Source: Bacteroidales bacterium
GTDB lineage: Bacteria; Bacteroidota; Bacteroidia; Bacteroidales; UBA3824
Assembly: GCA_017417315.1 (NCBI GenBank)
Contig: JAFPZK010000060.1
Span: forward strand, 1-37,489
Direction of reading: 5' to 3'
Length of the DNA: 37,489 nt
Position 1 is the stretch's first letter; every line of letters begins with the position of its first letter. The translations under genes and the position numbers were made by a program. The notes beneath the pieces are model-generated. The model saw only the letters and a program-made list of their open reading frames with translations. It was not told the origin of the DNA and did no database searches. This document shows, piece after piece, positions 6,156 to 15,480 of the stretch.

Positions 6156-7082
6156 ATTTTGCCGAGCGAAGAATCTAAATTAACCATGTATCCTATGGAT
6201 TATGAGGAGTTTAGGTGGGCTTTGGGTGATACGGCAACGGTAGATTTGTTGAGAATGTTTTTAGAAAAAATGAAGCCGTTAGGCGATGCTGCCCACCGCA
6301 AATTGATGCGTGATTTTCGTCTTTATATGCTTGTCGGCGGTATGCCGCAGGCTGTCAGCAAGTATTTGGAAACCAATAATATGGCAGAAGTTGATATTGT
6401 AAAGCGTGAAATACTTTCATTGTATGAGGACGACTTGATGAAACTTGATGAGTCGGGTAAATCTTCTGCAATATTCAAGGCTGTGCCATCGCAGTTGAGT
6501 AAAGGAATTTCGCGTTATCAAGTTACGACAGTATTGCCGAATTATGCACCGTCGAAGGTTTATGAAACCATTTATGAACTTGCCGATTCGATGACTGTTA
6601 ATGTGGTTTTTCATTCTGATGACCCGAAGGTCGGACTTGCATTGACAAAGGACACCTCGCGGTACAAACTTTTTCTCGGCGATACGGGATTATTTGTAAC
6701 TCAGGTGTTTATGGATAAAGATGTTACAGATAACGTTATTTACGAAAAACTTTTGAGCGACAAACTTAGCACTAATCTCGGCTACGTTTATGAAAATATG
6801 GTTTCGCAGATTTTTCGTGCTTCCGGCTACGAACTTTTTTATCACACGATAAAAAAAGACGACGGCAAAAGTTATTATGAAGTTGATTTCCTATTGTCAA
6901 AAAGCAATAAATTGCTGCCGATTGAAGTGAAATCTTCGGGTTACAAGTCGCATACTTCGCTTGATAAGTTTTGCGAAAAATTTTCGGATAGGATTGGTAA
7001 AAAATATCTTGTTTATACGAAAGATTTGAAAAAAGAAGGCGATATTTTGTACATTCCTATTTATATGGCAATGTTTATATAA
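6090..7082 (+). pseudogene. N-terminally truncated AAA-DUF4143 ATPase remnant
   Basis: The reading frame (330 codons from a TTG; first ATG at 6186) begins with about 28 lysine-rich residues encoded by the 32-bp tandem repeats. It then joins the family abruptly at the TMYPMDYEEFRWALGD motif, which normally lies after the ATPase domain. The Walker A and B motifs are absent. The rest is well preserved: a helical middle, a winged-helix-like segment (SKGISRYQVTTVLPNYAPSK), LGDTGL, YVYENMVSQ, and the nuclease-like core YEVDFLL with LLPIEVKSS. Intact relatives are about 400-430 residues. I read it as a decayed or headless gene, possibly still translated; its TAA ends 2 bp before mtaB. It belongs to a different subgroup from the ATPase at 3385-4512. 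Confidence 0.75.
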
Positions 7083-7084
7083 AA

Positions 7085-8362
7085 ATGAAAAAAGTATCTT
7101 TTAAAACCCTCGGTTGTCGTTTGAACCTTTATGAAACGGACAGTTTGGCATCAAAATTCCGCGAAAAAGGTTTTTCAACTGACGGTGATTTTGAACATTC
7201 TGATGCGGATATTTTCGTGATTAACACTTGCACGATAACCAATCAGTCTGACAAAAAAAGCCGCGAATACATTTCACGTGCTTTGAGAAAAGGCGGTTTG
7301 GTAATCGTAACGGGTTGTATGGCAGAGCAATACGCAAAAAAATATCTCTCTGACGACAAAAACATCATCGTCGTTGACAACAAGCATAAAAACCAAATTT
7401 TTGAAATTGTTGACGCTCATTTAAACGGAGAGTTAGTGTGTGTAGAAAATTTTGAAGGCGACGTTTTCGGTTTTGAAGCCGCAAAAGAGACTTTTCACAC
7501 TCGCTCGATTATAAAAATTCAAGACGGTTGTAACAATTTTTGCAGTTATTGTATCGTGCCTTTTGTGCGCGGACGGGCGGTTTCAAGACCCGTGGACGAA
7601 GTCTTGAAAAATATTCAGCAGGAAATTGATTTCGGGTTCAAAGAAATTGTTTTGACTGGTGTCAATATTTCAAAATACAATTATGAAGGTGTCGGTTTTG
7701 AAGAATTGATAAAAAGAATTTTGGCTCTTGACGGCGATTTCCGTTTGCGCATAGCCTCCATTGAACCCGACGATTTTTCTGATAGTTTTATCGAACTGTT
7801 TAAAAATCAAAAACTTGCACCGCATATTCACCTTTGTTTGCAGTCTGGAAGCGACGAGGTTTTGAAAAAAATGCACCGTCATTATACGATGAACGATTTT
7901 TTCTATATTGTGGATAAATTTAGGAAAATTATTCCTGATTTCAATTTTACTACGGATATAATTGTCGGTTTTCCGGGTGAAACTGAGGTAGATTTTTCTT
8001 TGACAATGAAAGCCGCCGAAAAAATCGGATTCGGGCATATTCACGTTTTTAAATATTCGCGGCGCAGCGGTACAAAAGCCGACAAAATGGAAAATCAAGT
8101 GGACGAAAAAATTAAAACTCAGCGGTCAAAAATTTTGCGCGAATTGTCTGAAAAAATATCTGAAAAAAAATTAAAATCAATGGTCGGAAAAACACAAAGA
8201 GTTTTGACCGAAACCATTGAAAAAGACGGTTTTATCTACGGTTACGGCGAAAATTATTACCGCACGAAGATAAAAATTTCCGACAAAATAAAGACAAACG
8301 AATTTTATAATGTCAAAATCGTAAAAGCCGAAAAGGACGTTTTGATTGGTGAAATAATTTAG
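7085..8362 (+). CDS. mtaB: tRNA t6A37 methylthiotransferase
   Basis: A 425-residue methylthiotransferase that adds a methylthio group to t6A37 in tRNAs decoding ANN codons. C11 (KTLGCRLN), C49 (INTCTITNQSDKKSR) and C78 (VTGCMAE) bind the auxiliary cluster. C149, C153 and C156 (CNNFCSYC) form the radical-SAM cluster site. A TRAM-like domain closes the protein (about 365-425). The GCRxN and NTCTxTxxSDxKSR signatures are those of MtaB and not of MiaB or RimO. The ATG follows the DUF4143 remnant by 2 bp, so transcription probably comes through that remnant from miaB. It is convergent with the protease gene, 3 bp apart, with no hairpin terminator between. Confidence 0.9.
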   Translation: MKKVSFKTLGCRLNLYETDSLASKFREKGFSTDGDFEHSDADIFVINTCTITNQSDKKSREYISRALRKGGLVIVTGCMAEQYAKKYLSDDKNIIVVDNKHKNQIFEIVDAHLNGELVCVENFEGDVFGFEAAKETFHTRSIIKIQDGCNNFCSYCIVPFVRGRAVSRPVDEVLKNIQQEIDFGFKEIVLTGVNISKYNYEGVGFEELIKRILALDGDFRLRIASIEPDDFSDSFIELFKNQKLAPHIHLCLQSGSDEVLKKMHRHYTMNDFFYIVDKFRKIIPDFNFTTDIIVGFPGETEVDFSLTMKAAEKIGFGHIHVFKYSRRSGTKADKMENQVDEKIKTQRSKILRELSEKISEKKLKSMVGKTQRVLTETIEKDGFIYGYGENYYRTKIKISDKIKTNEFYNVKIVKAEKDVLIGEII

Positions 8363-8365
8363 CGG

Positions 8366-10738
8366 TTATTTCACCACAAATTTTTTTGCGGTTTTGTTTT
8401 TGTTGTCGAAAATTTTGAAAATGTAAACGCCTGATTTTAAGCCGTTAACAGAAAATTCGTAAGGCGTATTTGCTGTTAAATCTCCGATTTTGGCAAAAAC
8501 TATTTTTCTGCCGCTTAAATCAATGATTTCAACCGAAGCGTTTTGAAAGTTTTTGCTGCTTTTGAAAGTGATTTTTTCTGTTGCGGGATTCGGGTACAAA
8601 ACCTCTATAACGTCTTGATTCTTAGGCGTTAAATCGGTAACGGGTGTTTCTTTTTGTGTTCTGAAATCAAATGTTACGGTATTTTGAATATTTGAGGTTT
8701 TACCGTCTTGGTAGACATTCAAAACGTAAAATGTATACGACATCTCCTTTTCAACCTGATATTCAAGCGTAGTTGTCTGAATGTCAGTTGATTCCATAAC
8801 TAATTCGTTGTTACAATAGAGATTATAGCCTATTAATTCTTCATCGGAAAAAAGGCTTGGGTCTTTGTCTATTTTTATGTTGTCCAACAATAATGCCGTG
8901 GAGTTTTCTATCGGTGTTATGTTATTGAAATTAAGATATATAGAGTTCCCTGCGTATGCTTCTAACGGGACATTGTATTCTGTCCATTCTTCCGGCACGG
9001 AAATTTCTTGTACCTCTTGATAACGGCTCGGTTTCGTGTTTTGAGAAAGTTTCAAGGTTGAAGTCCCGCCTATGGATTTTGCCGCAAAACTCAACACATC
9101 TGATTTTGAAATCAGTGTTTTCGGTAACGTGAGATAATCGTTTGTATTTTTGTCTGTATTGGTAAAACTTGCAGCATATTTATTACCTTCAAATGCCTGA
9201 TTATCATCATTTTGCAAGACCCAAGCCGTATTAAGACCGTTCATACTGACGTTTGCTAAAAAAAAATTATCCATTTCGTCGGTAGTTTCAAAAGTTTCAA
9301 AGCCGGTTTCAAAACTGCTTGTTTTTGCAGGTTGCCAATATAGGGTTACGATTGTGGTATCTTCGTTAACACTGCCCGAAATCTCTGATTTTCTGTAATT
9401 TGAGTTGATGTCGTATGGGTTGTAGGCTTCTGTTTCGGTGATTCCTGAGCCGCCTGCTAACCAATATTTCAATTGGTTTTCTTTTGCCGGAAAACTGTCC
9501 CATGCTTTGGAAAACATTTGAAAATAATCATTCACAGGGTCGGTACAACTTGCGTAACCGCCTGATAATATGCCGATTATCTTTTTTGACGAGTTAAGTA
9601 GCGCAGAGCCTGACGAACCCGTTTCCGTTGTTCCCGTATTCCATTTTGCGATGTGCCAATGACAATTTAAATCGTAATTTGTTTCATCGTCTTCGTTGGG
9701 ATAAGTATCAATGTAAGGTACTGATTTTGAGGTAGATATTTTTTTGTAAGTGCCTTGCGGGTGATGTATGCAAGCAACGGTTTCAAGGTCTTGGGTTTCG
9801 TTAACGCTGAATCCGGCGTAATATGGTTCACAATCGGGAGTAGGTGTGGACGAAAGTTTCAAAAGTGTAAAATCCATTTCCGGCACTTCAAAACTTCTGC
9901 CGAATTGCGGTTTGTAAGTTGTTTTCGGAGCGGTTGCAACAAGAGTTGCGCCTTCAATCGTTTGATAAACAGCGGATTGTCGGTCGCTGCACGAAAGTTT
10001 CTCATAATTGAAATAAGCCACCACCGTTTCGGCAATTTCGTTTGAGCAGACACAATGAGCCGCCGTCAACACGTATGGCGTTCCGTCATTTTGATAATTA
10101 TTTATCAGAGTTCCGCTGCACATATAAACTAAACCGTTTTCTTCAAAACTATATTTCAGAACTGCGTGTTTAATATCTTGATAATCAAAACCTTCGTCGC
10201 AGTTAATGTCAACTTCGCTGCTGCATGCGGAATTATCGCTCTTGATTTTCAATAATGTGTTTTTAGGATTTGTTATGCCTTTGAAATCGTAGTATACTTT
10301 CCTGATTTTAAAGGTTTTAGGCTCAAAATCTTTTTTGACGTGAAGTTCTATAAAAACGCTGTCGCCGGTTATTTGCGATGTTCGTAACGTGTTGTCTTTC
10401 TGCGGTAGAAGTTCTGTTGAAGACAACGAATCCGTACTGTGGACAAACAATTTCTCTTCATCGGAAAAAAATAAATCCGTAAAATAAAATCCTAACGAAA
10501 AGGCTTTCTCTGAATGAATTATAAGTTTGTATATATCAGAGTTTTGATAAGAAAATTTTGTTGAATTTTCCAAAAAGTCGATGTCTGTTTCCAAAACTTT
10601 TGCAAAGCAAAATTTGCTGTTATCATTTTCGTCAACTTGAATATTTTGGGGTGCGGCCACCGTTATCGTATTTATTTGCGCAAGAGCGGCGTTAATCAAA
10701 AATAACGTCGAAACTAACGTTAATATTAATTTTTTCAT
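8366..10738 (-). CDS. Secreted trypsin-like serine protease with T9SS sorting domain
   Basis: A 790-residue exported protein. Signal peptide MKKLILTLVSTLFLINAALAQ; then a propeptide-like beta region (about 22-180); then a chymotrypsin-fold peptidase with TAAHC (H228), MDFTLLKL (D289) and GSSGSALL (S378), most like the lysyl/glutamyl endopeptidases of Lysobacter-type S1 peptidases. A cleaved-adhesin-like jelly-roll (about 475-640) and a fibronectin-like segment follow. The C-terminus is a type A T9SS sorting domain (VLYPNPATEKI, ending in VYIFKIFDNKNKTAKKFVVK), which directs outer-membrane secretion and surface attachment or release. An in-frame ATG 51 bp upstream exists, but the promoter at 10760-10790 lies between the two, so the start at 10738 is correct. 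Confidence 0.9.
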   Translation of the reverse strand: MKKLILTLVSTLFLINAALAQINTITVAAPQNIQVDENDNSKFCFAKVLETDIDFLENSTKFSYQNSDIYKLIIHSEKAFSLGFYFTDLFFSDEEKLFVHSTDSLSSTELLPQKDNTLRTSQITGDSVFIELHVKKDFEPKTFKIRKVYYDFKGITNPKNTLLKIKSDNSACSSEVDINCDEGFDYQDIKHAVLKYSFEENGLVYMCSGTLINNYQNDGTPYVLTAAHCVCSNEIAETVVAYFNYEKLSCSDRQSAVYQTIEGATLVATAPKTTYKPQFGRSFEVPEMDFTLLKLSSTPTPDCEPYYAGFSVNETQDLETVACIHHPQGTYKKISTSKSVPYIDTYPNEDDETNYDLNCHWHIAKWNTGTTETGSSGSALLNSSKKIIGILSGGYASCTDPVNDYFQMFSKAWDSFPAKENQLKYWLAGGSGITETEAYNPYDINSNYRKSEISGSVNEDTTIVTLYWQPAKTSSFETGFETFETTDEMDNFFLANVSMNGLNTAWVLQNDDNQAFEGNKYAASFTNTDKNTNDYLTLPKTLISKSDVLSFAAKSIGGTSTLKLSQNTKPSRYQEVQEISVPEEWTEYNVPLEAYAGNSIYLNFNNITPIENSTALLLDNIKIDKDPSLFSDEELIGYNLYCNNELVMESTDIQTTTLEYQVEKEMSYTFYVLNVYQDGKTSNIQNTVTFDFRTQKETPVTDLTPKNQDVIEVLYPNPATEKITFKSSKNFQNASVEIIDLSGRKIVFAKIGDLTANTPYEFSVNGLKSGVYIFKIFDNKNKTAKKFVVK

Positions 10739-10759
10739 TTTGTGTAATTTTTCTTTGCG

Positions 10760-10790
10760 CAAATTTATATGAAAATTTTGTTTTTTCAAA
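10760..10790 (-). promoter_or_regulatory. Promoter of the T9SS protease gene
   Basis: On the minus strand TTTG (complement of 10787-10790), a 19-bp spacer, and TAAATTTG (complement of 10760-10767). The -7 element is 21 bp before the ATG ending at 10738, which decides the start codon. Confidence 0.7.
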
Positions 10791-10833
10791 AAAACTCTTT
10801 ATCTTAGCCAATAATTTTGCAAAAAATGTAACT

Positions 10834-11301
10834 ATGGAAAACAATTGCGCAGGTTGGCTCGTACTTCATACAGAAGGCTGTGAGCCAAAGACTTACCCCT
10901 TGAAAGAGGGTAAAAACCGAATCGGTAGAAAAACAGTTTCTAATGCTCCCGACATTCCTGTCGAGAACGATATTTTTGTCAGCCGAAATCATGCGATGTT
11001 GGTTGTCAAAAGAAAGGAAAATCTTGATTATGAGTATATTATAGCCGATAACACGGAACTTCTCGGCAAACAGAGTCTTAACGGCACTTTTATTAACGGC
11101 AGTCCTGAAAGAATTGATGAAAAACCCGTTAAATTAAAAGACGGCGACACGATTCAGTGCGGTGTAACAAAGTTTGTGTTGCAAAGTACAAAAGCCGCAA
11201 TTGACGTTGAAAATGCCGTTAAACTGACTTCAAAACTTGACTTTACGCCGACCGTCCAAATTAATAATTCGGCTGCAATTTTAAGAAAACGTGTAAATTA
11301 A
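10834..11301 (+). CDS. FHA-domain protein
   Basis: A 155-residue cytoplasmic protein consisting mainly of one forkhead-associated domain (about 25-130), which binds phosphothreonine peptides. The conserved positions are present: NRIGRK, then VSRNHAMLVV with the Ser-Arg-x-His pair, then the SLNGTFINGSPE loop, then LKDGDTIQCGVTKFVL. There is no signal peptide or second domain. It is first in a run with the thioredoxin-like gene (1-bp gap) and trkH. A TAATTTTG at 10812-10819 is a possible -7 element for the run, although no well-placed -33 is seen. A regulatory partner such as a Ser/Thr kinase is not in the window. Family assignment is firm; the role is unknown. Confidence 0.88.
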   Translation: MENNCAGWLVLHTEGCEPKTYPLKEGKNRIGRKTVSNAPDIPVENDIFVSRNHAMLVVKRKENLDYEYIIADNTELLGKQSLNGTFINGSPERIDEKPVKLKDGDTIQCGVTKFVLQSTKAAIDVENAVKLTSKLDFTPTVQINNSAAILRKRVN

Positions 11302-11302
11302 A

Positions 11303-12751
11303 ATGTTAAAAAAGTTATTTATAGTTGTACTTTTGGCAATATTACCGTTTGTAGTCAAGGCGCAAAATTTTACTGTTTCCGGCAATGCGAAAACATACGC
11401 CGGCGACACGTTAAAAATGTACGTTATTGACGACTATATCTCTAAAAACGAGACACTTATCGCAACTGCTAAGGTTGATAAGGACGGTAATTTTACTTTC
11501 ACGGGCAGACTGCTTGAAACTATGCCCGCTTATATTGATTTAACCGTTTTTAGAGGGCGTTTATTTCTTCAGCCGAACTTAAAAGAAGAAATCGTATTGC
11601 CTGAAAAACAGCAAATTACGCTTCAAGATAAACTGAATCCGTATTTCAAAAAAACGGAGTTTTATGTAAAAACCGTCAAGGCTGACAAAGAGGATTTAAA
11701 TGTATTGATTCCCGAATTTGAAAAGTATTTTAATTCGGCAATCTCGAAAGTTTTTTACAACGTCAAAGGCATTTCAAAGGCTTCGACGGATAGTATGGAA
11801 AATGCTATTAATCAGAAATTTACGACTAAAAATCAGTTTTTTCTTGACTATAAGGATTATCGTTTTGCTTTGCTTGATTATGCCGCTTATCATAGAAATA
11901 AAAGTGATATTGTTGAAAAACTTTTTACGGGAAAAGCACCTTTGATGCATAATCCTGCATACGCGGAACTTTTTGATGAATTGTTTTCTAACATTTTTTT
12001 CTCGGGCAAAACTGCTGCAATTTCGGTGAAAGATTTGTATCTCGGCGTTTATGACAAAAGTTATAACACGTTGAAAAAGAAAATGTTGCAAGAGCCTAAA
12101 ATTGGTAATGAACAATTTGCAGACTATTTGATTTTAAAAGGTTTGCGCGATGCGTATTATGCAGATAGTTTTCCGAAAGAGAATATTGTTGCCGTTGCAG
12201 ATTCTATGGCGGGGGCTTCTAAGGAGAAAAATTTTAGGAAAATTGCTACAACGCTTTCAAAACAATTCACGACTTTGTTATGCGGATTTCCGCCGCCGCA
12301 AATTATTTTGAAAGACGTTAACGACCGGGATTATTATTTAGGAAAATCTTCGGGAAAATTTGTGTATTTAACATTTTATAATCCAAATAGTTATACGGCT
12401 AATGCCGATTTGGAACTCCTGAAACAAATTTATAAAGAAGTGCCGCCCGAAATGCTGGAAATCATTACGGTTTTTGTTTCTCAAAACAAGGAAGAAATGA
12501 AAAAAACTTTGGACAATGATGCAGAAATAAAATGGAAATTTCTTTGGTATGGTTTTGATAATCAGTTACTTAAAGACTATAATATCAGAGCTTATCCTAT
12601 GTACTATTTAATAAACCCTGAGGGTAATCTTGTTATGAATCCTGCTCCGAGTCCACAGGAGGATTTTCCGGCGAAATTTTCCGCGCTTTACAGAAATTGG
12701 AAAAACGAGCAACATCGTAAGCAATATCGTGAAAATCAAGGAATTAAGTGA
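11303..12751 (+). CDS. Exported thioredoxin-like protein lacking the redox cysteines
   Basis: 482 residues. Signal peptide of about 20 residues (LFIVVLLAILPFVVKAQ); a DUF4369-like beta domain (about 22-100: GNAKTYAGDTLKMYVID, then LETMPAYIDLTVFRG); a helical middle; then a C-terminal TlpA/AhpC-like thioredoxin fold (about 335-465). At the place of the CxxC motif the sequence reads FYNPNSYTANADLE, with no cysteine, so thiol-disulfide exchange is not expected. The cis-proline loop AYPMYYLINPEGN is kept. The protein is therefore probably periplasmic or outer-membrane-associated with a binding or structural role. It overlaps trkH at its 3' end (GTGA), so the two are translationally coupled. Confidence 0.8.
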   Translation: MLKKLFIVVLLAILPFVVKAQNFTVSGNAKTYAGDTLKMYVIDDYISKNETLIATAKVDKDGNFTFTGRLLETMPAYIDLTVFRGRLFLQPNLKEEIVLPEKQQITLQDKLNPYFKKTEFYVKTVKADKEDLNVLIPEFEKYFNSAISKVFYNVKGISKASTDSMENAINQKFTTKNQFFLDYKDYRFALLDYAAYHRNKSDIVEKLFTGKAPLMHNPAYAELFDELFSNIFFSGKTAAISVKDLYLGVYDKSYNTLKKKMLQEPKIGNEQFADYLILKGLRDAYYADSFPKENIVAVADSMAGASKEKNFRKIATTLSKQFTTLLCGFPPPQIILKDVNDRDYYLGKSSGKFVYLTFYNPNSYTANADLELLKQIYKEVPPEMLEIITVFVSQNKEEMKKTLDNDAEIKWKFLWYGFDNQLLKDYNIRAYPMYYLINPEGNLVMNPAPSPQEDFPAKFSALYRNWKNEQHRKQYRENQGIK

Positions 12752-14586
12752 TTGGTATAATAAAACAGATATATAAAAACGGTCTCTCGAAGTTTCAAAA
12801 ATCAAGATTGAGGGCGATAATTGACAACGTGTTGTTTTACACCGCGATTGTCATTTTTTTCGTTGCGGTTTATGAAATCGGATTTTTAGGCAACGATGTA
12901 GACACGCATGTTTTACATCAAGCATATTATACTTATCTGTTTTTTTATTTTGTTTTTTTCTCGGTAAAGATGCCGTCTTTCCTTAAAAACAGGGGGCGGA
13001 CTATTTTTGAAACCGTCATAAAAGTTTTGATTCTTATTATGATGGTTTTTTACCTTTTTAACGTCAATTTTGTCTTTGATTCTGTTGATTATCACGGAGT
13101 TGTTTATCGTTTTTTAACAAGTCCTAATTTGGTTTACTTGTTGATTTTTGCGGTTTTTTTCATTGAAGTTTCCAAGACAACGTTCAAAATTTTGGTTGCG
13201 AAAATCAAACCTCAGGCACTTTTTGCATTGAGTTTTTTTGTTTTGGTTTTTATCGGAGCGGGCTTTTTGAAACTTCCTAATGCCGCTTACGAAAAACTTC
13301 CCTTTACGGACTGTCTTTTCATGGCAACGAGTGCGATTAGCATAACGGGTTTGCAGTGTGTGGACTCGGCTGAGAGTTTTACCCTGTTAGGACAGATTAT
13401 CTTGTTGACACTCTTGCAGATAGGCGGTCTCGGCGTGATGACTTTCACGTGTTTTATTGCGTATTTTTTCAAGGACACGAGTTCATTTAAAGCCGATGCG
13501 ATGCTCGGAAACATGGTCGGCACGCAGGGTATGGGTTCGGCTCTGAAAATGGTTTTGACAATCGTAGTTTACACGTTTACGATTGAAATTTTCGGTGCGG
13601 TTGCCATTTATTTTTCTATTTGCGACGAAGGCGTTTTCAATGATTTTACAAGTGAATTGAAATTTTCGGTATATAATTCAATATCAGCATTTTGCAATGC
13701 CGGATTCACGACGATTCCGGGCAGTATGACCGACAAAGCGGTTTTTCACAACTATTATTTAAAGGTAGTTATCGCTACGCTTGCGATTTTGGGCGGTGTC
13801 GGTTTTCCCGTGTTGATAAACCTTCAAAACTTTTTGTATCACAAATTAGTCAACCTTAAACGTGTGATTATCAATCATAAACGTTATATTTACGAACCGC
13901 GATTGATTAACGTCAACACCAAACTTGCTGCAATAGTTTCTACTTCGATGTTTTGTTTCGGAACTTTGACGTTTTTGTTTTTTGAGTGGAACAACACTTT
14001 GACGGCTCACGACGGCTTTTGGAAAAAGTTTATTGACTCGTTTTATTACGCAGTAATGCCGAGGAGTGCGGGTTTCAACGATGTTGCGCTGACGTCAATG
14101 CGTTTACCGACGATAATGTTGCTGATATTTCAGATGTGGGTCGGGGCTTCACCGATTTCTACGGGCGGCGGCATAAAAACGACTACTTTCGGCGTGGCGT
14201 TTTTGGTGATAACGGGGATTTTGCGCGGCAAAGACCGCATTGAGATTTTCCGCAGAAAAATCGCTAACAGCACCGTCAGAACGGCTTTTGCGGTGATAAT
14301 GGTCTCGTTGATTTTCTTGTTTTCGGGAAGTTTTCTGATTGCGATTTTTGAGGAGCACAACGAGAAAGTTAACTTCATAAGTATAGTTTTTGAAACGGTT
14401 TCGGCGTATTGCACGTGCGGTTTAAGTATGGGCATAACCGATTCATTATCAACTTCAAGCAAACTTGTTCTGACGTTTTTGATGTATGTCGGCAGGGTTG
14501 GTGCGTTGACGTTAGTTGCGGCGTTTTTCACCCCCGTCAAATCGCAAAATTATATGTACCCGAAAGAACAAGTGTATATCGGGTAA
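12748..14586 (+). CDS. trkH: Potassium uptake channel subunit TrkH/KtrB
   Basis: The membrane pore of a Trk/Ktr potassium uptake system. 612 residues, longer than usual (about 450-500) because of an extra N-terminal block of four or so hydrophobic segments (about 25-150). The four selectivity-loop glycines of the family can be read in SITGLQCVD, CNAGFTTIP, RSAGFNDVA and CTCGLSMG. Start is GTG at 12748, overlapping the stop of the upstream gene as GTGA. The regulatory partner, a one-unit TrkA/KtrA, lies 3.7 kb downstream (18278-18973), behind an accessory islet; these two genes are usually neighbours. The gene is convergent with the XRE gene that follows. Confidence 0.92.
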   Translation: MIGIIKQIYKNGLSKFQKSRLRAIIDNVLFYTAIVIFFVAVYEIGFLGNDVDTHVLHQAYYTYLFFYFVFFSVKMPSFLKNRGRTIFETVIKVLILIMMVFYLFNVNFVFDSVDYHGVVYRFLTSPNLVYLLIFAVFFIEVSKTTFKILVAKIKPQALFALSFFVLVFIGAGFLKLPNAAYEKLPFTDCLFMATSAISITGLQCVDSAESFTLLGQIILLTLLQIGGLGVMTFTCFIAYFFKDTSSFKADAMLGNMVGTQGMGSALKMVLTIVVYTFTIEIFGAVAIYFSICDEGVFNDFTSELKFSVYNSISAFCNAGFTTIPGSMTDKAVFHNYYLKVVIATLAILGGVGFPVLINLQNFLYHKLVNLKRVIINHKRYIYEPRLINVNTKLAAIVSTSMFCFGTLTFLFFEWNNTLTAHDGFWKKFIDSFYYAVMPRSAGFNDVALTSMRLPTIMLLIFQMWVGASPISTGGGIKTTTFGVAFLVITGILRGKDRIEIFRRKIANSTVRTAFAVIMVSLIFLFSGSFLIAIFEEHNEKVNFISIVFETVSAYCTCGLSMGITDSLSTSSKLVLTFLMYVGRVGALTLVAAFFTPVKSQNYMYPKEQVYIG

Positions 14587-14599
14587 AAAATTGTGGAGG

Positions 14600-14908
14600 T
14601 TATACCGTTTCTACTATTTTAGGCATTAAAACCAAATCAAGTGCGGATTCTATTTTGAAAATAGTTTCCAAAGAAAGATTTTCACAGCCTTTAAGAATTT
14701 TAGAAACATATTGCTGACTGCAATTCATACGTTCTGCTAATTCTTTTTGGGTAATATTTTCTGCATCCATTTTTTCAAGCACTTTGATTGCAATATGCCG
14801 CGAAAAATTCAGCCATTCTTTGTTTTCCTGTCTGAATTTTACTCTTTCTCTCCATTTTGACGGAGTTTTAGAGGTATGCTCCGATAATTTTTTTACAATT
14901 TCATCCAT
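14600..14908 (-). CDS. XRE-family helix-turn-helix protein, probable antitoxin
   Basis: 102 residues with a Cro/C1-type helix-turn-helix at about 48-98: ITQKELAERMNCSQQYVSKIL, then LSLETIFKIESALDL. The N-terminal half is helical and basic. It is the second gene of a tight pair, 2 bp after the 182-residue protein, in the toxin-first order of HigBA-type systems. DNA binding would fit autorepression at the palindrome 15507-15524. No other role is suggested by the context. Confidence 0.85.
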   Translation of the reverse strand: MDEIVKKLSEHTSKTPSKWRERVKFRQENKEWLNFSRHIAIKVLEKMDAENITQKELAERMNCSQQYVSKILKGCENLSLETIFKIESALDLVLMPKIVETV

Positions 14909-14910
14909 GG

Positions 14911-15459
14911 TTATAATGTATTAACAAATTCAGTAAATGAATCATTATCAATGATATTTTCAGACAAGAGATAGTTGCGGACAATTTCCATTTTCCGTAA
15001 TTCTTCTTTTGTATGCTCTCTGTCTTGCATTTTAAAAGTCAGTTTTATTGCGCCGCCGGTAATTATATAAATTCCGTGTTCAAGTTTTATCGCATAAATT
15101 CTGAGCCATGACGAATGACTTTTTAACCTTTTCGGACGTGCTTTTTCTTTTCCTAACAAACTTTCAGAAGTACGGAAATTGTCTAACGGACGGAAAAAAT
15201 TATCTAAATCAATTTCCGCCGGAATATCCAAAAACATATTTTCTAATTTTTCGCAATCATTGATTGTATCTTTGATTGCTGTTGTGATATTAGAAATTTT
15301 GTAAAATCCGTTCAAATCAGTTTGGTTTTCTTTGAAGAAATTATGCAGCCACATAACATCGTTCCATTGCTCAAACAATGTATAAAGTACGTTATCTTCT
15401 TGATTATCATAACGTACTGCCCATAATCTTCCGTAATCGTCTATTTGGTCAAAAGTCAT
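14911..15459 (-). CDS. Conserved protein, putative toxin of an XRE-linked pair
   Basis: 182 residues, no signal peptide. The N-terminus (DQIDDYGRLWAVRY) and middle are helical and acidic. The C-terminal third, SSWLRIYAIKLEHGIYIITGGAIKLT followed by REHTKEELRKMEIVRNYLL, has the beta-sheet plus helix look of RelE/HigB-like toxins, but I cannot assign it to a named family with certainty. Proteins of this type are recalled as partners of HTH genes in Bacteroides. Supporting context: its stop lies 2 bp before the XRE gene, it has its own promoter with a palindromic operator, and it sits in an islet with a second toxin-antitoxin pair. Confidence 0.6.
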   Translation of the reverse strand: MTFDQIDDYGRLWAVRYDNQEDNVLYTLFEQWNDVMWLHNFFKENQTDLNGFYKISNITTAIKDTINDCEKLENMFLDIPAEIDLDNFFRPLDNFRTSESLLGKEKARPKRLKSHSSWLRIYAIKLEHGIYIITGGAIKLTFKMQDREHTKEELRKMEIVRNYLLSENIIDNDSFTEFVNTL

Positions 15460-15480
15460 TTTTATGTTTCAACTTTTTTG

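Noticed and set aside
8366..10738. Plus-strand ORF 9755-10045 and similar antisense frames within long genes
   Set aside because: They are mirror frames of a clear coding gene with no start signal or domain of their own.
10739..10789. Upstream ATG for the T9SS protease
   Set aside because: The promoter at 10760-10790 lies inside this extension, and the signal peptide begins at the downstream Met.
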